From Acanthamoeba sp. SK_2022b (taxonomy: Eukaryota > Discosea > Longamoebia > Acanthamoebidae): DNA of 36,291 bases. The stretch spans positions 1-36,291 of the forward strand of contig JANDJZ010000448.1 of NCBI GenBank assembly GCA_027943245.1. The letters run 5' to 3'. The translations under genes were made by a program, and so were the position numbers. Below are positions 9,319-20,964 of this stretch, one piece after another (the stretch's first letter is position 1; each line of letters starts with the position of its first letter). The notes below the pieces were generated by a model, which was not told where the DNA came from, made no database searches, and saw only the letters and a list, made by a program, of their open reading frames with translations.

Positions 9319-12077
9319 TCACGGTCCATCAACGGCAGAGTTTGCCGCGGCCTTCTTCTTGCGTCGGTCCCTGGCCTTCTTGGAGCTTCGCGGCTTCTCT
9401 CGGGCGCCCACGTTCGTGTTCATGGGAGGATGAAGGAGAAGGTGGTTTCGTCGCATCTGCTCCTCTGTCGTGCGCACATAAGGGGGAGAAAGAAAAGCGA
9501 GTGTGAGACAGAACGAAGCATTGCGAGAGACGGGGGAGGAGCCAGCTACCTTGCAAGCCTTTGTCGTAGTCCTTCAGCCAGGTGGCCACTGCGAAACGAA
9601 CAACGAATTATTAAAAGAAAATAAATGAATAAAAATACAATAAAACCGCCAAAAAGAAAATGCATGGAAGAAGTAAAGATTCAAGGAGGCCTGACGTACT
9701 GCCCGAGGGCAGGTTGTCCTTGATCTTCTGTACCGCCGTGAGGATCTTCCTTCGATCGCTGGCGTCGGAGATACCTTTGAGAAGCGCAGCACGAGACCGG
9801 AGGACGAACGATAAGCGCCACTCAGACCACACTACTGCGAAGACAGAGTGGGGGAGAGTCGAGGAGGGGGCATACCCATTTCAACGAGTTGCTCATCCCG
9901 CAGTAGAGACAGCATGTCGACGCTAATCCCATGCAGTGCAAACAGCTGGGCGTACCTCTCCATGCCCAGCTCCTGCGCATGGAGTGGCAAGAAAGGAGTC
10001 AGGCGAGCTGTGCAGGCGAGCTGTGCGGGCGAGCCGGCTGACCAGAGAGCCCATTACCTGAAGGAGCGAGGCGGTGGCCGAGTAGTAGTACTGGAACTCC
10101 TTCATCTCTTTCAGGGCGTCCTTCATCTTGTTGCAATCGGGGCCCTTCCCGATCAACTCCTCCACGTCCTGTAACGATCAAAGTCGCGATGATGCAACCT
10201 GAGGAAAGCGCCTTGTGCAACATGTGCAGACTTGATGCTCTCTTGTACCTTATCGAGCAGAAGCGTGAGGTCTTCCAGGTCGGTGAGCCCTCTCTTGGCG
10301 AAGGTGAGGTTGTACCGTTCCATCTCGAGGTCGCGCAGCCAGTAGGTCATGGCTGATGGAAAAGCAGGTCGTCCAGTCAGCAAGAAGCCCTCTGGGCCAC
10401 ACCAACCGAGTGCTGTGGTCCCGTACCTTTGGTGCAGTAGGAAGGCGAAGACTTAAGAGACTGCAGCGCCTGTAGCAGGATCTACAGAGGAGATAGGTAA
10501 TGACGCGATTAGACAAAGGTAAAGCAAAGCAAAGATGCAGTGTTTGGGGGGGGGGCAAACCTGGTCATCGTGCGTAACGCCCATCTCGTCAATGATGAAG
10601 AAGTTGACAAACGGCAGAGCGTAGTAGGGAATGTTGTAGCGGCTGAAGTGGAACGAGTATTTCTCAAAGCCGTTTGCCCGCAGCCACGTGAACGTTTCTG
10701 GGTGTACCGCGGAGTCATGGTGTTGGTTTCGCTACGACAACGACCACTCCCGCCAGAGGATGGTGTCGTACCTTCAACGGAAGAGAAGCGCTTGTACTTG
10801 TCCAGCTCTTGCGTGAGACGGATCAGCTGGAACGCGTCCGAGACGCCGAGGTCCGTACAGTCAACCTCCTCCATCACGCGCAAGTTGTTCAACGTGATCC
10901 CCTCTTCTGCGAACGCGGGCGCATGCATGCCGAGGTCCAGACACTCGAGCCACGCCCCGATGACTATTGAGCCCATGGGTAGCAACGGACATGCATAGGT
11001 TTGTGGACAGAGTAAGTGCTCTGCAAGGCCGTCGTCGAGGGAGGGAGGAGGTAGCGTACACTGGCACGGCTCCGAGTGAATGAATTGGTCCACGGCCGTC
11101 TTGAGCACGGCCATGACGTCACTACTTTCGGGTATGCCCATGCGTAGCAGGCTGGGCTCTCGCAGGAAGGGCAGCGCAAAGAAGTCGTTGATGCCTGGCC
11201 AACACGACAAGTCAAGACGCGAACAGCGCTGAAGACAAAGAGAGCGTTAGGGTGAAGGCCAGAGCCGTACCGTAATGTGCAAAGGTGTTTGAGTAGTGCT
11301 CGAGCCCCAGCCGGCGAAGCCAAACGTCCACAGCTGGGCGTGGCGACACAATAAGCCGATGAACGGCCGAGTAGACAAGGGAAGGGTAGCGCACCGCTTT
11401 CCTTGTAGGCTGGCTTGATGATGAAGGTCTTGTCGCCCACGACGAGACGACGGCCCGGCACGAGCGCGAGGCTCATCTTGCACCTTCGTTGGATCTTGAC
11501 GTCGTCCTTGCCGTAGACGTGGCTGCCCTCGTCGCCCAGCTGCTTGAGAAAGCTGGACAGCGGTTCATCTTTATCGAACTCGAACAGCGTGCCTTCAAGC
11601 ATGCACTTCACGCTTCGCGCGGTTCGATCGATCTTCACAACGTTCTCTGCTTCTGCAGTTGTCAACGATGTCAATTCAAATCATAAAGGCGAGACGTGGC
11701 AGATCCTTACCTGGTGGTACAGTAAGTCTTGTCTCTGCAACACGGTGCTCATCCTTGCGGTTGCACAGATCATCTAGCCTCTGCACGAGCATAATGGGAA
11801 GCTGTAATTCCTTCTTCTTCTCATTCTCAAGATTCCTCCATTGCTCGATGCTGGTGACCCAATTGGCGCAGAGCTTATCGATCACCCGCCTCACCTCCTC
11901 TTCAGAACGGCGCAATTCCTGTCCAATCTTCTGTACAGCCTGTTCAATCGTTTCCTGTTCCCTCGACTGGCCTCCTTCCATCTCCACCTTGTCGATGTTT
12001 CTCTCACGCTTGCTCGGTGCTTCCAACCCCTTCGTTCCTTCTTGTTTGCTTTCGCCTACGTCGTCTTGCGCGTGCAT
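9319..12077 (-). CDS. Multi-SAM-domain protein, about 592 residues
   Basis: Exons: 12077-11711, 11652-11395, 11333-11271, 11194-11060, 10963-10772, 10697-10561, 10481-10427, 10352-10249, 10168-10058, 9972-9876, 9774-9700, 9588-9550, 9464-9319; phases agree at all twelve junctions. The N-terminus is charged and helical, with WVTSIEQWRNLENEKKKELQ. A stretch of about 85 residues (KCMLEGTLFEFDKDEPLSSF onward) follows, of unknown fold. Then about five SAM-like units follow, each with the W..L.L..Y...F pattern: WLRRLGLEHYSNTFAHYGI; WLECLDLGMHAPAFAEEGI; WLRANGFEKYSFHFSRYNI; WLRDLEMERYNLTFAKRGL; and the most canonical, LGMERYAQLFALHGI with LVEMGISDASDRRKIL. The C-terminus is lysine/arginine-rich. SAM domains self-associate or bind partners, so a scaffold role is likely. 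No kinase or other catalytic domain is present. Confidence 0.8.
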
Positions 12078-12113
12078 CTTGTTTATGATTATTTCTGCTT
12101 TATTTTCTAGGAC
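12078..12113. promoter_or_regulatory. 36-bp head-to-head spacer between start codons
   Basis: Only 36 bp separate the ATG of the SAM gene (minus) from the ATG of the Clu gene (plus). The spacer is T-rich and ends in TTTATTTTCTAG just before GACATG. On the plus strand this looks like a splice acceptor, so the Clu transcript may begin further upstream inside the SAM gene. Confidence 0.5.
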
Positions 12114-15068
12114 ATGGTTTCTTCTAATATAAGGCGCGAAATTTCCTTCACCCACAAGATGGAAGCCACCGCAAAGAGCGGCAGCATAGGGCTCTACCTC
12201 TATGCCACCGACGAGGAAAATGCTGAGGATGAGGTACATACTGAAGGTGTGGAAAAGCTGAACCAAGAGGGGGCAGAGAGATTTAGGGGGGCGTACGCAC
12301 TGAGTGGCGAGGACAACCATTGCAGCAACGCAGAAGACATCTATTGCGTTCTCGGCCACGAGGCTGGCGATACAGTGTCCAGCTACGAGGACACACTGTA
12401 CTCTGAAAATGAGCAGCCCCAGAGCGAACGTGTGGTGGGGTCCCTCGGCCGAGGCAGTGCCGAGCCTAGAAGCCTCACCGACTCCATCGAGCGGATCGCG
12501 AGGAGCGAGCCGGGTGAAGACGAAGCTGATGCGTCCTACGAAACTGTGGGCGAACTGGGCGCTGGTATTGGCGAGGATCCCGCCTCAACAACCGCAATGA
12601 GCAACGGGTCGCTGGATGGGAGCGACAGCAACGAGCGATTCCAACGGTGGATGGCCTCCAAGGACTCACTGCAGAAGTACACCCTCCTCAGCCAGCATGC
12701 TCGCGACTTTGTGCACGCGGCAAGCACCTTTGGTACGAGCTTCTTCCATTGGAACGTCGTGGCTCGCTACTCACACACCGCTTGCTCACCTCATTCATCC
12801 ATCCACCCGCTCATCAGGACGCATCATCATCTTTGAGCGCCACCTGCCGGAGCACAAGAAGTCCATCAAACCGCAGAGTGGCCTCGGTTACGTACGATCT
12901 GCCTTAACAGTTGGCCCGACGTCAGTCGACTGACCTCTGATTCGTTCCTGGGCAGGCTGGCGGGGAGAAGTTCATGTTCAGAGGGTATCTGCCTTCTCTC
13001 GCACCCGCAGGCACACTTGATTGAATTCTAACTTTGACTTTGGCATGTTAAGGATCATGTTCAAGTACGCGCTGGACGTGGCGTTCCCGCAGAGCGGCGG
13101 ACAGACGCTGTGGATGTACGGCGGGAACTCCAGGAATGACGATGCTGCCATGAAAGCTGCCGCCAACGAGGTACGCCCGAGCTTTGCTCGAGCCCTCACC
13201 TGCCCTCACCATCTCATCTCGCCATGTGGCGATCCCAACCGGTAGCTGCGGGGCATCAACCGATTCATTTCTTCGTCCGATGGCTCGGCCAATGGGCTAC
13301 ACTATCCGCTCATCGCCCTGATCGACTTCCTTGGCTATCGTCTGATGGTACAGCAGGCTGACACGATGCTCTCGAATTGTGCGAGTCATCACATTCACCA
13401 TTTTGGCTTCATGCCACACTACAGGCCGTCTCGTTAGTTCCCATTGGCAAGGGCACTCTTAAGGTTGGGTCCTCCGATGGAGGCAAACAGTAAGTCACCA
13501 AACCTCACTCACATGGTACATTGATTCTTGACCTTGAAGCTAAGTGGCTCTGTCCCGCCGGTGTCACTCGATGCAGCATGCACGCCGAGAACCTCGCCTT
13601 GATGGAGAAGATCGCGAGCGTAGGTCAGAAGCTCAACCTGAAGAAACATCTAGTTTGTGGGCACGCCGTTCACACTCCCGGAGATCTTGAAGGTAGGCAT
13701 CTTGGCTACGATCTCCAGGGAGTTATGTGTGGTTCCTCATTCATTCTTGCGCTCGTTGACGGATGTCATAGGACACGAGGGGCTTGATGGCCGATATTAC
13801 GTTGTTGATTTTGGAAGGTATGACGCGCGTAGCACGTTGCGTCTTTCATAATTGATAACGCTAATTGGCCCGATCACATCTACGCACGCTAGATGCTTCC
13901 CCCCAGAGACCCCAGACAAGACGTACAGCAACCGTTTATTCGCACTCACCCCTCTCTCGTGTTGTGCGTCCAACGCTGCTGACCCCCGTCCATTTTCTCA
14001 GGGATCCAGACTACCCCCGCTCCGTGTTCTTCAAACAGCTCCGGTACCGGCGGCCACCCGTTGTGTTGTACTACCTTGATAATGAAGCGTGCGACCAATA
14101 CACATGTATTCGGTCATGCGTATGCAGGCCCGAATTCGTCGCGAGCTATCACACGCCGCTCTCGTCCGATGCGTACACCATGTGGCAGCGAACCGATCCC
14201 GAACAAAACATACACAATTCGGAGGTACCGCGCATCCAGCGTAACAGCATCTGACCATCACCTCCTTGCGCTTGTCGACCAATTTTATTCGTTCTGGATG
14301 TCCAGGTGAAACAAGCGTGTCAGTACCTGTACGACGTGGTCATCCCGCAATTCTGCAAGAAGCTCGACAAGCGACACGACGTGAAGGACGAATACTACAC
14401 GTCCGAGATACACAGGTACTCCAACCTCATGTATCCTGTCTATTGGCGGCGATTGTCCTCCATCACCGACACGCGTTTTCATTTCCCGCACCCAGAAACG
14501 GCATATGCGTTCGCCATTTTGGTAGATTGCGAGAGAAGTGCGAGAACTCCTATCCACGCAAGATCTTGCTGTCCGACATGATAGCACGCGTCATCAAGGT
14601 CATGCTGCGCCACTTCTTCCGCGAGAAGATGAGGTGAGTTTGGCGCGCTTGCCCGGCGTCCCTGGATGAAGGCTGACTTTGTTATGCATCGCGTTCTCTC
14701 AGGGATGAAAGCGCGGTTTCCGAGGTGCCCTACCGGATCATCATCGTGGAGTTGCTCAACTTCGTGTTGGACATAGAGTTCCCGCCGTCCCTCTATTGGT
14801 GGACGCACAACTGCGAGAAGCTCGTCGACGTCTCGGATCCCAAGGTTTGGCAGCAAGAGATGGCACTTGGTGAGTTTGCAGTAGATCTCATCTTGTTTCC
14901 CGGATGGGTGCGTGTGTGGCGCGGCCAATCAGGGGCTGGAGATGGCTACGGCCATCCTCAAGAAATATCCATGCGTTGGCAAATACCTATGTCGGTGGCC
15001 AACGCTGAAATATCTTCTCCTCCACAAGTTTGGCCGGTATACTGTCTCCTCTCTCTCTCTCTCTCTCT

Positions 15069-15131
<63 letters not shown>

Positions 15132-17804
15132 CGACATGCTCATTCCCTCTCGCTCGGCCCTTCCCGGAACGTAGTTCGTGTCTGTCTCCGGTCGAATCAG
15201 ATGTCAGTTGTCACCTGTGGAACGTCCTGTTCACCTACTGGTACACCTCCTCACGCACAACCATGCACCAAGTCTGTGACTACCGCTAATTGTCAAGCCG
15301 GCGACCAATGGCAGGGTCCTCAAGCGATTGCAGGAGATGATGTGCATCAAGTGGAGCAGTCACGCGTGGGACGATTTCATGCAGTCCAATCGCTGGGGCT
15401 TCCGCTTTGTGGAGGCCGATATCGCCTCATTCGAGGCGCGCATCAAGCACATGGGCATCATTTCCCTGTATGAAGGTGTGACCTACCAGCTCGCCATCTA
15501 TGTTGCCTTACCTGCCACTGATTAATCAGTGCATTCATGGATGCGGTTATTTAGGAACGGCGACGCTGTTACCGGCCCTGCTGCCCAGCACCGAACCGCG
15601 CGAAGCCGTTCGGCTCCTGCGCGATGCACGAGTACAGCTTGCGCTTCCCTTCGTTTCAGCTGTTGCCGTTTCACTGGTCTCATCTTTGATTGTTGCGCAA
15701 CGTGATCCCTTCGTACAGACACACCTCTTCGATGCGTGGCAATCCAACTCGGACGACTTCAGCACCCTGCGACAGCTGGGCGTGTGCAACTACGAACTCG
15801 CGCAACGCCTCGAGTACATTTCTCCGCCTCTTCTTTTTATTCGGTGTCTCTCTGTGATGTCGTAGTAGCGCTCATCAAGTGGGCGTTGGCAGGAAGCGGT
15901 GGAAGGAGAAGAGGTTGGCAGCGTCTGCGCTCTCCTCCTCGGGGCAGCGCGGAATCGCGGACGTCGGCGAGGCCGAGCGCGCCTCCAGCGACGACAGCGT
16001 CAATGAAACCGAATCCTCCGCCTCCACCATCAAGCGGCGCGACCTCTCCGCTCCGGTACCGACTCTACAGCGCAGCCAAGCCCAGAGCGAGGAGCACCAG
16101 GGTACCGCCCGTCCGTTTCTCTCACGATTCTGTCCGCTCTTGGAGGGCTCACCTTTCCCTCGGCGGCCACCGAGCACAGAGATCCGAACGCTGGCCGAAC
16201 AATCTGTTGACAACTTCAAGAAGGCATCCACCATCAGGCCCCAGGACAGCATGGTCCTCATACAACTCGGTGCCGTTAGCTCCCCTGCGGAGGCGAGTGC
16301 GGCGCTGACCCCCCATTTTTGCTGTCCTTCGCTGGAATGCTTCGTCGGGACACAGGACTGGCCCACATCATGCGGGGCAGGCGCCGGGCGCAGAGGCAGG
16401 AGGACTTTTACCTGGCGGCCACCATCTTAGAGGAGCGTCTGGTCCAAGGCAAATGTGCTGGCACTCATCACAAACGTTTTCATTCATCACCAACGTTTCC
16501 TGCTCTGACCTTGCGACACCGACATGTTCAGGCGACTTGTTGCTGGAGAACGTGGTCTACCCTTGGCTGAGGAGCAGGAGCGAGGAGCTGAGCGGCTTGC
16601 TGCGCGCTCTGTGCCACTCGACCCCGCTGGTCCAATTCCTCGCGCAGCACATCACGCCCGCGACCATCGGAGCGGTCCACGCTGCCGACGCGGCGCGCAG
16701 CGACCTGGAGGAGCGGGACGCTGTCGGCCTGTGGGAGTCACAACAACTGTCCGCGCTGGAGCAGCGCTCGGCCGAAACAGCGCCGCCTGTCGCTGCCATT
16801 GACAAACGGGAGAGCGAAGCGGGCGCCCAACTGCAGCAGAGCGGGGACAAGGCCTTCTGGAGCCTACTCAAGGAGGAGCAAAGGCTGGGCGCTGAGAAGG
16901 ACCAGTCGCCTGCGCCGGCAAACGAGAAAGCCACCGCGGGCAGCGGGCTAGGCTGGAGCCTCGACTTTACCGACTCGGGCGAGGTGCTGACCGACCAGGC
17001 GGTGCTCACCCTGCAGAGCGTGTTGGACAACATGCCACGGGAGCGCCTCCACGACCCCGGGTTCGCCATTGCGTCGATAAGCTTCTCGGGCTGCGACCTC
17101 CTCTCGGACCTGTCGCTGGCCTCGCTCTTCCGCTTCCTCAGGCGATCCCAGCACGACGCGGACGACGCCCTCGCTGGCACCCTCACGCCGCTGGCGCAGC
17201 AGGCCCTCGGCAGCAGTCCGAGCGCGAGCTCGGGCGCCGGCGCGAGCGGCGCCAGGAAGAGGCAGGACAAGCGCTCCGCGGAGCGAAAGGGCCAGAGCGC
17301 CAAGGGGCTGCTCGCGGGCGAGAACGCCGATGCGTCGCTCGAGAAGCAGACGCCCGCGCGAGTGTTCCCCGAGGAGGTCGACCTGTCCCTGTGCTGCAGC
17401 ATCACCGACGCGACGCTGCTGCAGATGGTGGGCGGCGGTCCCGCCGACGCCTCGGAGACGCGGCCGAACCGCCGACTGCGGCGGCTCAGGGTCGACAACT
17501 GTCGAGCCCTCACGGGCGCCGCCATCGCTGCCCTGCTCGCCCACTGCCCCAACCTCGAGAGGCTCGCCGCGAGGGACTGCCCAGCCATCGTTTGGTCCAA
17601 GAAGAACGTCGCCCAGGTTCGGCTTCTTACTTTGTTGTGAGAGAGGAAGAGGAGGAGGAGTCGTTTATTCACGAACAAGCCGTGCAGGCCATCAAGCAAG
17701 CGACTCAGCTCAAGGTGCTCGACGTGCGAGGCGGCGTCGACGTCAACGAGAAGTGGGTGCAGGCCACCAAGAAGAGCTGTCCCTCTCTCGCCATCCTGCA
17801 CTGA
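12114..17804 (+). CDS. Clu-domain protein with C-terminal leucine-rich repeats, about 1,265-1,283 residues
   Basis: Exons: 12114-12732, 12818-12891, 12956-12984, 13053-13170, 13246-13347, 13425-13489, 13577-13692, 13772-13817, 13893-13922, 14002-14043, 14128-14224, 14306-14415, 14496-14633, 14703-14850 (or 14907), 14933-15036, 15315-15475, 15555-15631, 15719-15813, 15869-16101, 16180-16269, 16356-16454, 16532-17616, 17688-17804. Exons 2-13 spell a Clu domain: AGGEKFMFRGIMFKYALDV, AMKAAANELRGINRFI, GSSDGGK, GHEGLDGRYYVVDFGR, RPEFVASYHTPLSSDAY, NGICVRHFGRLREK. Clu/CLUH proteins bind mRNAs for mitochondrial proteins and control mitochondrial distribution. A helical TPR-like stretch follows (GLAHIMRGRRRAQRQEDFY). 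From about residue 1146 come Cys-type LRRs (VDLSLCCSITDATLLQMV, LRRLRVDNCRALTGAAIAAL, LERLAARDC). I do not know an LRR tail from standard CLUH. Splice choice is uncertain at the end of exons 14 and 21. The start at 12161 is an alternative. Confidence 0.8.
15047..15129. repeat. (CT)n(CA)n composite microsatellite in an intron
   Basis: About 11 CT units, a short CGCG spacer and about 27 CA units, in the intron at 15037-15314 of the Clu gene. It has the same composite order as the tract at 6515-6615. Confidence 0.95.
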
Positions 17805-18022
17805 CCAACCGGCAACTTGCCGCCTTCGCGACCTGTGTGCTGACACCAAAGTCCGTGGCTCCGGGATCAGGTGTCTGTCTTTGGGGCAAATTAGGAACAC
17901 CTTGGGAGCCGCTACACACTACACCAAGTGTGACCACAACATCGGCCCTTGGCACTAGAGCCAAGATCTGTTGAACGTTTCTGTACATAAACAGATTTAA
18001 AAGGTTTGGTGGTGGCCTCATC
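17805..18022. other. Intergenic gap between tandem genes
   Basis: These 218 bp separate the Clu stop codon from the next plus-strand ATG. TTTAAAAG about 25 bases before that ATG is a weak core-promoter candidate. Nothing else is recognisable. Confidence 0.4.
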
Positions 18023-20964
18023 ATGGATCAAATCGAAAAGTTGCGCGAGGGTGGTCTGCAGCTGGTGGAGCTCGTTCGGTACTCCATCTCCACCTCCATC
18101 TCCGGTCCTCTTTCCCTTCCTTCGTTCTTTGTAACCCCCCCCCCTGTTTTTTTTTGTTTTAATTTACAATTACTTTTTATTCTTTATTTTAAAGGAGGAG
18201 CGTAGGAGGGCAGCCAACGGAGCAGACGAAATGGAGTACGAGAGATATCATCGTGGCCACTTCGTCGGCGCTCGAGCGGCTCGCCACTGCCCTCAAACTG
18301 CTCGACCCCAGCTTGGCTGACAGTACGCTCCTCCCCCGTCCATGACAGTGCAACCTGGCCATTATGCTGTGCACAAAGACCGCATGCGGTAATGACGAAG
18401 ATGCCACGTGGCCCAACCAACAGAGTTGATCCGAAGCGTCTACGAGCTTTTGAAGAACGTCAAGGAGGCCATGATCTCATCGCCAGTCCGCTCGGCGCTC
18501 CTCGAACGTACGCCCGCTTCGCGTGAGCTCCGTGTCTCGTTCTTCGTTGAGCTTAGACGCACCACACGCAACACAACACAACAGAAACCGAAGCTGCACG
18601 GGAGGCTTCAGACGAATGCCTCCGTGCGGCTCACGCTCTGTTCGTACAGTCACCACGCGGCCCCTCAGCCACCTCCCCGCGTCAATTGTCCCCCCGCTCT
18701 CCCCATCTTCCGCCGTCGCCGTCGCCCGCTCCTTCTCTCCTATCACCTGCCCGCCCTCTATCTCCCCGCTCGCCCCAGCCTTCGCCGCCAGTGTCGCCGC
18801 AGCTGCTTTCCCCTCGCGTGACCTTTGCCAACGCCCGTGATCCGCCACAGCCCCTCTCCCTCCCGCTCGACCTGCCGCTGCCCAGCACCCCCCGCGCTGC
18901 GGCGTCGCCGCTCACGTCGCCCTCGCGGCAGGCGATGACGCCGCTGTCCCCGAGCCTGCACCGCGTGCGGAGGCCGTGGGACGAGGAGGACCGCATCATC
19001 TGCGAGCGCGCCATGGAGGGCGTCAGGAAGGCGCTGCGCGTGTTCGAACTCCTCTCGTTCCCCGACGTCCGCGCTCACGCCAGGGTACTCCTCCGCTTGC
19101 GCCCTGTCCATTTCGCCTTTAACTCCCATGCGCTCTTGATTCGCGCGTGCAGGAAATAGCGGAGTTGACTCGCGATGGCCTCTCTGACCTGGCGCTGATC
19201 GGCAACAGAGCGCAGGCCATCGGCTTGGAGTTACCCTCGGCCACTCTCAGGGCCTCCTCCGCGCAGATGACCCAGCTCATCCGCCAAACGTGCGTCGTGC
19301 TCGCCGTGAGCAGTCGTTTGCGTGTGCTTGTCCTGTTGACCGTTGTGAGACGTGTCTCGCCAGGCTTGTTGCCGAGTACGTGCCGGAGGAGGGCGACCGG
19401 ATCGCCAAGGACCTGGCGCTGAGCGTGCGGGCCATCATGTTCTCCTCCTACTTTGCCTCTTCTCCGCTCCCCTCGTCGGAGTCATACAGCGACATCGACG
19501 CATACAGCGCCGGTAAGTTGTACCCCTCCTTGTGCGCCCACCGCACGGTGTACCTACCGCAGCTAACCGCCGTGTCGTGCCTGTGGACTGCGTGTTTGCT
19601 GCGGTTGTGATTGCGGTTGCGCGCTAAGCAGAGCCAATCGTGGACGAGTTTGGCGAGCAGTGGATCGACAAGGGCAAAGAAAAGCTGAACTACGACGACG
19701 ACGATGAGTACGCGCTCTGTGAGGTCGATGGCTACGCGGGCGTGGACCAGGACGACCGCCATGCCGTGGGGGACGAGCACGCGGTCGCGCGCGCCAGGCG
19801 CCCCGAGCCTGAGCCCGCCAGCCAGATGCCCGATGGCAAGTCGCTCAAGGAGTCCTTCCGCGCGCTCGACTTCCTGCTCGAGCGACGAAAGCCACGTTTC
19901 TACGAAGAAGAGGCCGCCCAGCAGCCCGACAACGACTCCAGAGGCGGTAAATCACCTCCGCTCCCGTGTCGCAGAGGCCTCGTGCTGCTGCTGTACTAAT
20001 CAAAGCGAGTGAATGGCCACTGAGCAGTGGAAGCGGATTCGAACGGGAAGACGCGCGTTCGCTCGCTCTACGTGGGGAAGCCCCTCATCGACGCCGCCAA
20101 GCCGCAAGAGCCGAGCGACGGCTCGCCGCGGGACCACGCCACACACACCAGACGGGCCCCGGCCTCGGCGTCCCAGCAGCAGCAGCAGCAGCGACTGACC
20201 ATCAACCTGGGCGCCCTCCCGGCGCAGCGGTTAGACGGCAAGCAGACGGGGAGCAACGGCCTGCGTTCGTCCAACTCGATGCCGGAGCGCGGGCCAAACG
20301 GCCTCCAGCCGGGGACCAAGTCGGCGCGCGCGATGGCGTCGTCGCTGTCGTCGTTCAAGCCACCGGTGACCAGCGCGAGCGACGAGCGGGCGGTGGGCGG
20401 GCGGCTGACCGTGCGCAAGCCGGTCTTCCTCACCGGCTACCTCGACGCCACCCGCTTCTACATCGGTGGCACTATCAGCTTCCGCATCATCGTCAACAAC
20501 ATGCACAAGCGACCCGGTACACACCTCCACCTCCTCGCCATCGCCACCATCATCGTTGTCGTCGTCGTTACACACTACACAGCTTCAGCGGCGACGCCGA
20601 GGCAGTTTGGGGGAGTGTGCTGATGTTGTTGCGTGAATCAGTGAAGGGGGTGATGATGAAGCTGTACAAACATACGGCGAGCTTCAGCTTCAAGCACAAC
20701 AAGGCCACGGGCGAGAGCGAGCGGAAGGTGGAGTCGCGGCACAAGGTCAAGGTGGCCACCGAGCAGCGCGCGCCGGAGGGCTTCCCCGTCGTCCAGAGCA
20801 AGCAGTGGACGGGCCACGTCGAGTTCGCGCTCCCCTCCAGCCTGCCGCCGTCCATCATCGCCGATTCCGCGGCCACCTACGAGATCGCCTACTCGGCCAA
20901 GCTCAAGCTCGTCCCCAAGAGCTGCACCGTCGAGCTGGGGCCCTTTGAGCTTCACGAATCGTAA
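18023..20964 (+). CDS. Helical/proline-rich protein with C-terminal arrestin-like domain, about 681 residues
   Basis: Exons: 18023-18078, 18195-18322, 18424-18507, 18585-18643, 18779-19084, 19153-19289, 19364-19512, 19632-19946, 20028-20516, 20642-20964. Residues 1 to about 110 are amphipathic helices (SSALERLATALKLLDPS, SVYELLKNVKEAMISSPV). Then comes a Pro/Ser-rich linker, another helical block (EIAELTRDGLSDLALIGNR), and an acidic/polyGln spacer. The last 190 residues match an arrestin C-type beta-sandwich: LTVRKPVFLTGYLDATRFYI, ISFRIIVNNMHKRPVKGVMM, LPSSLPPSIIADSAATYEI. Arrestin-fold proteins act as cargo or receptor adaptors. Only one of the two usual arrestin lobes is evident, so it is arrestin-like rather than a true arrestin. 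The start of exon 5 is uncertain, because several in-phase acceptors exist. The first intron is unusually A/T-rich. Confidence 0.75.

Noticed and set aside
14415..14460. GTATCCTG as a possible U12-type donor in the Clu gene
   Set aside because: It lies inside an intron whose GTAC donor, upstream, keeps the frame. The sequence also departs from RTATCCTT.
16557..17900. 447-codon open frame on the minus strand
   Set aside because: It lies antisense to the long, phase-consistent last exons of the Clu gene. Long antisense frames are expected in GC3-biased coding sequence, and its translation shows no domain.
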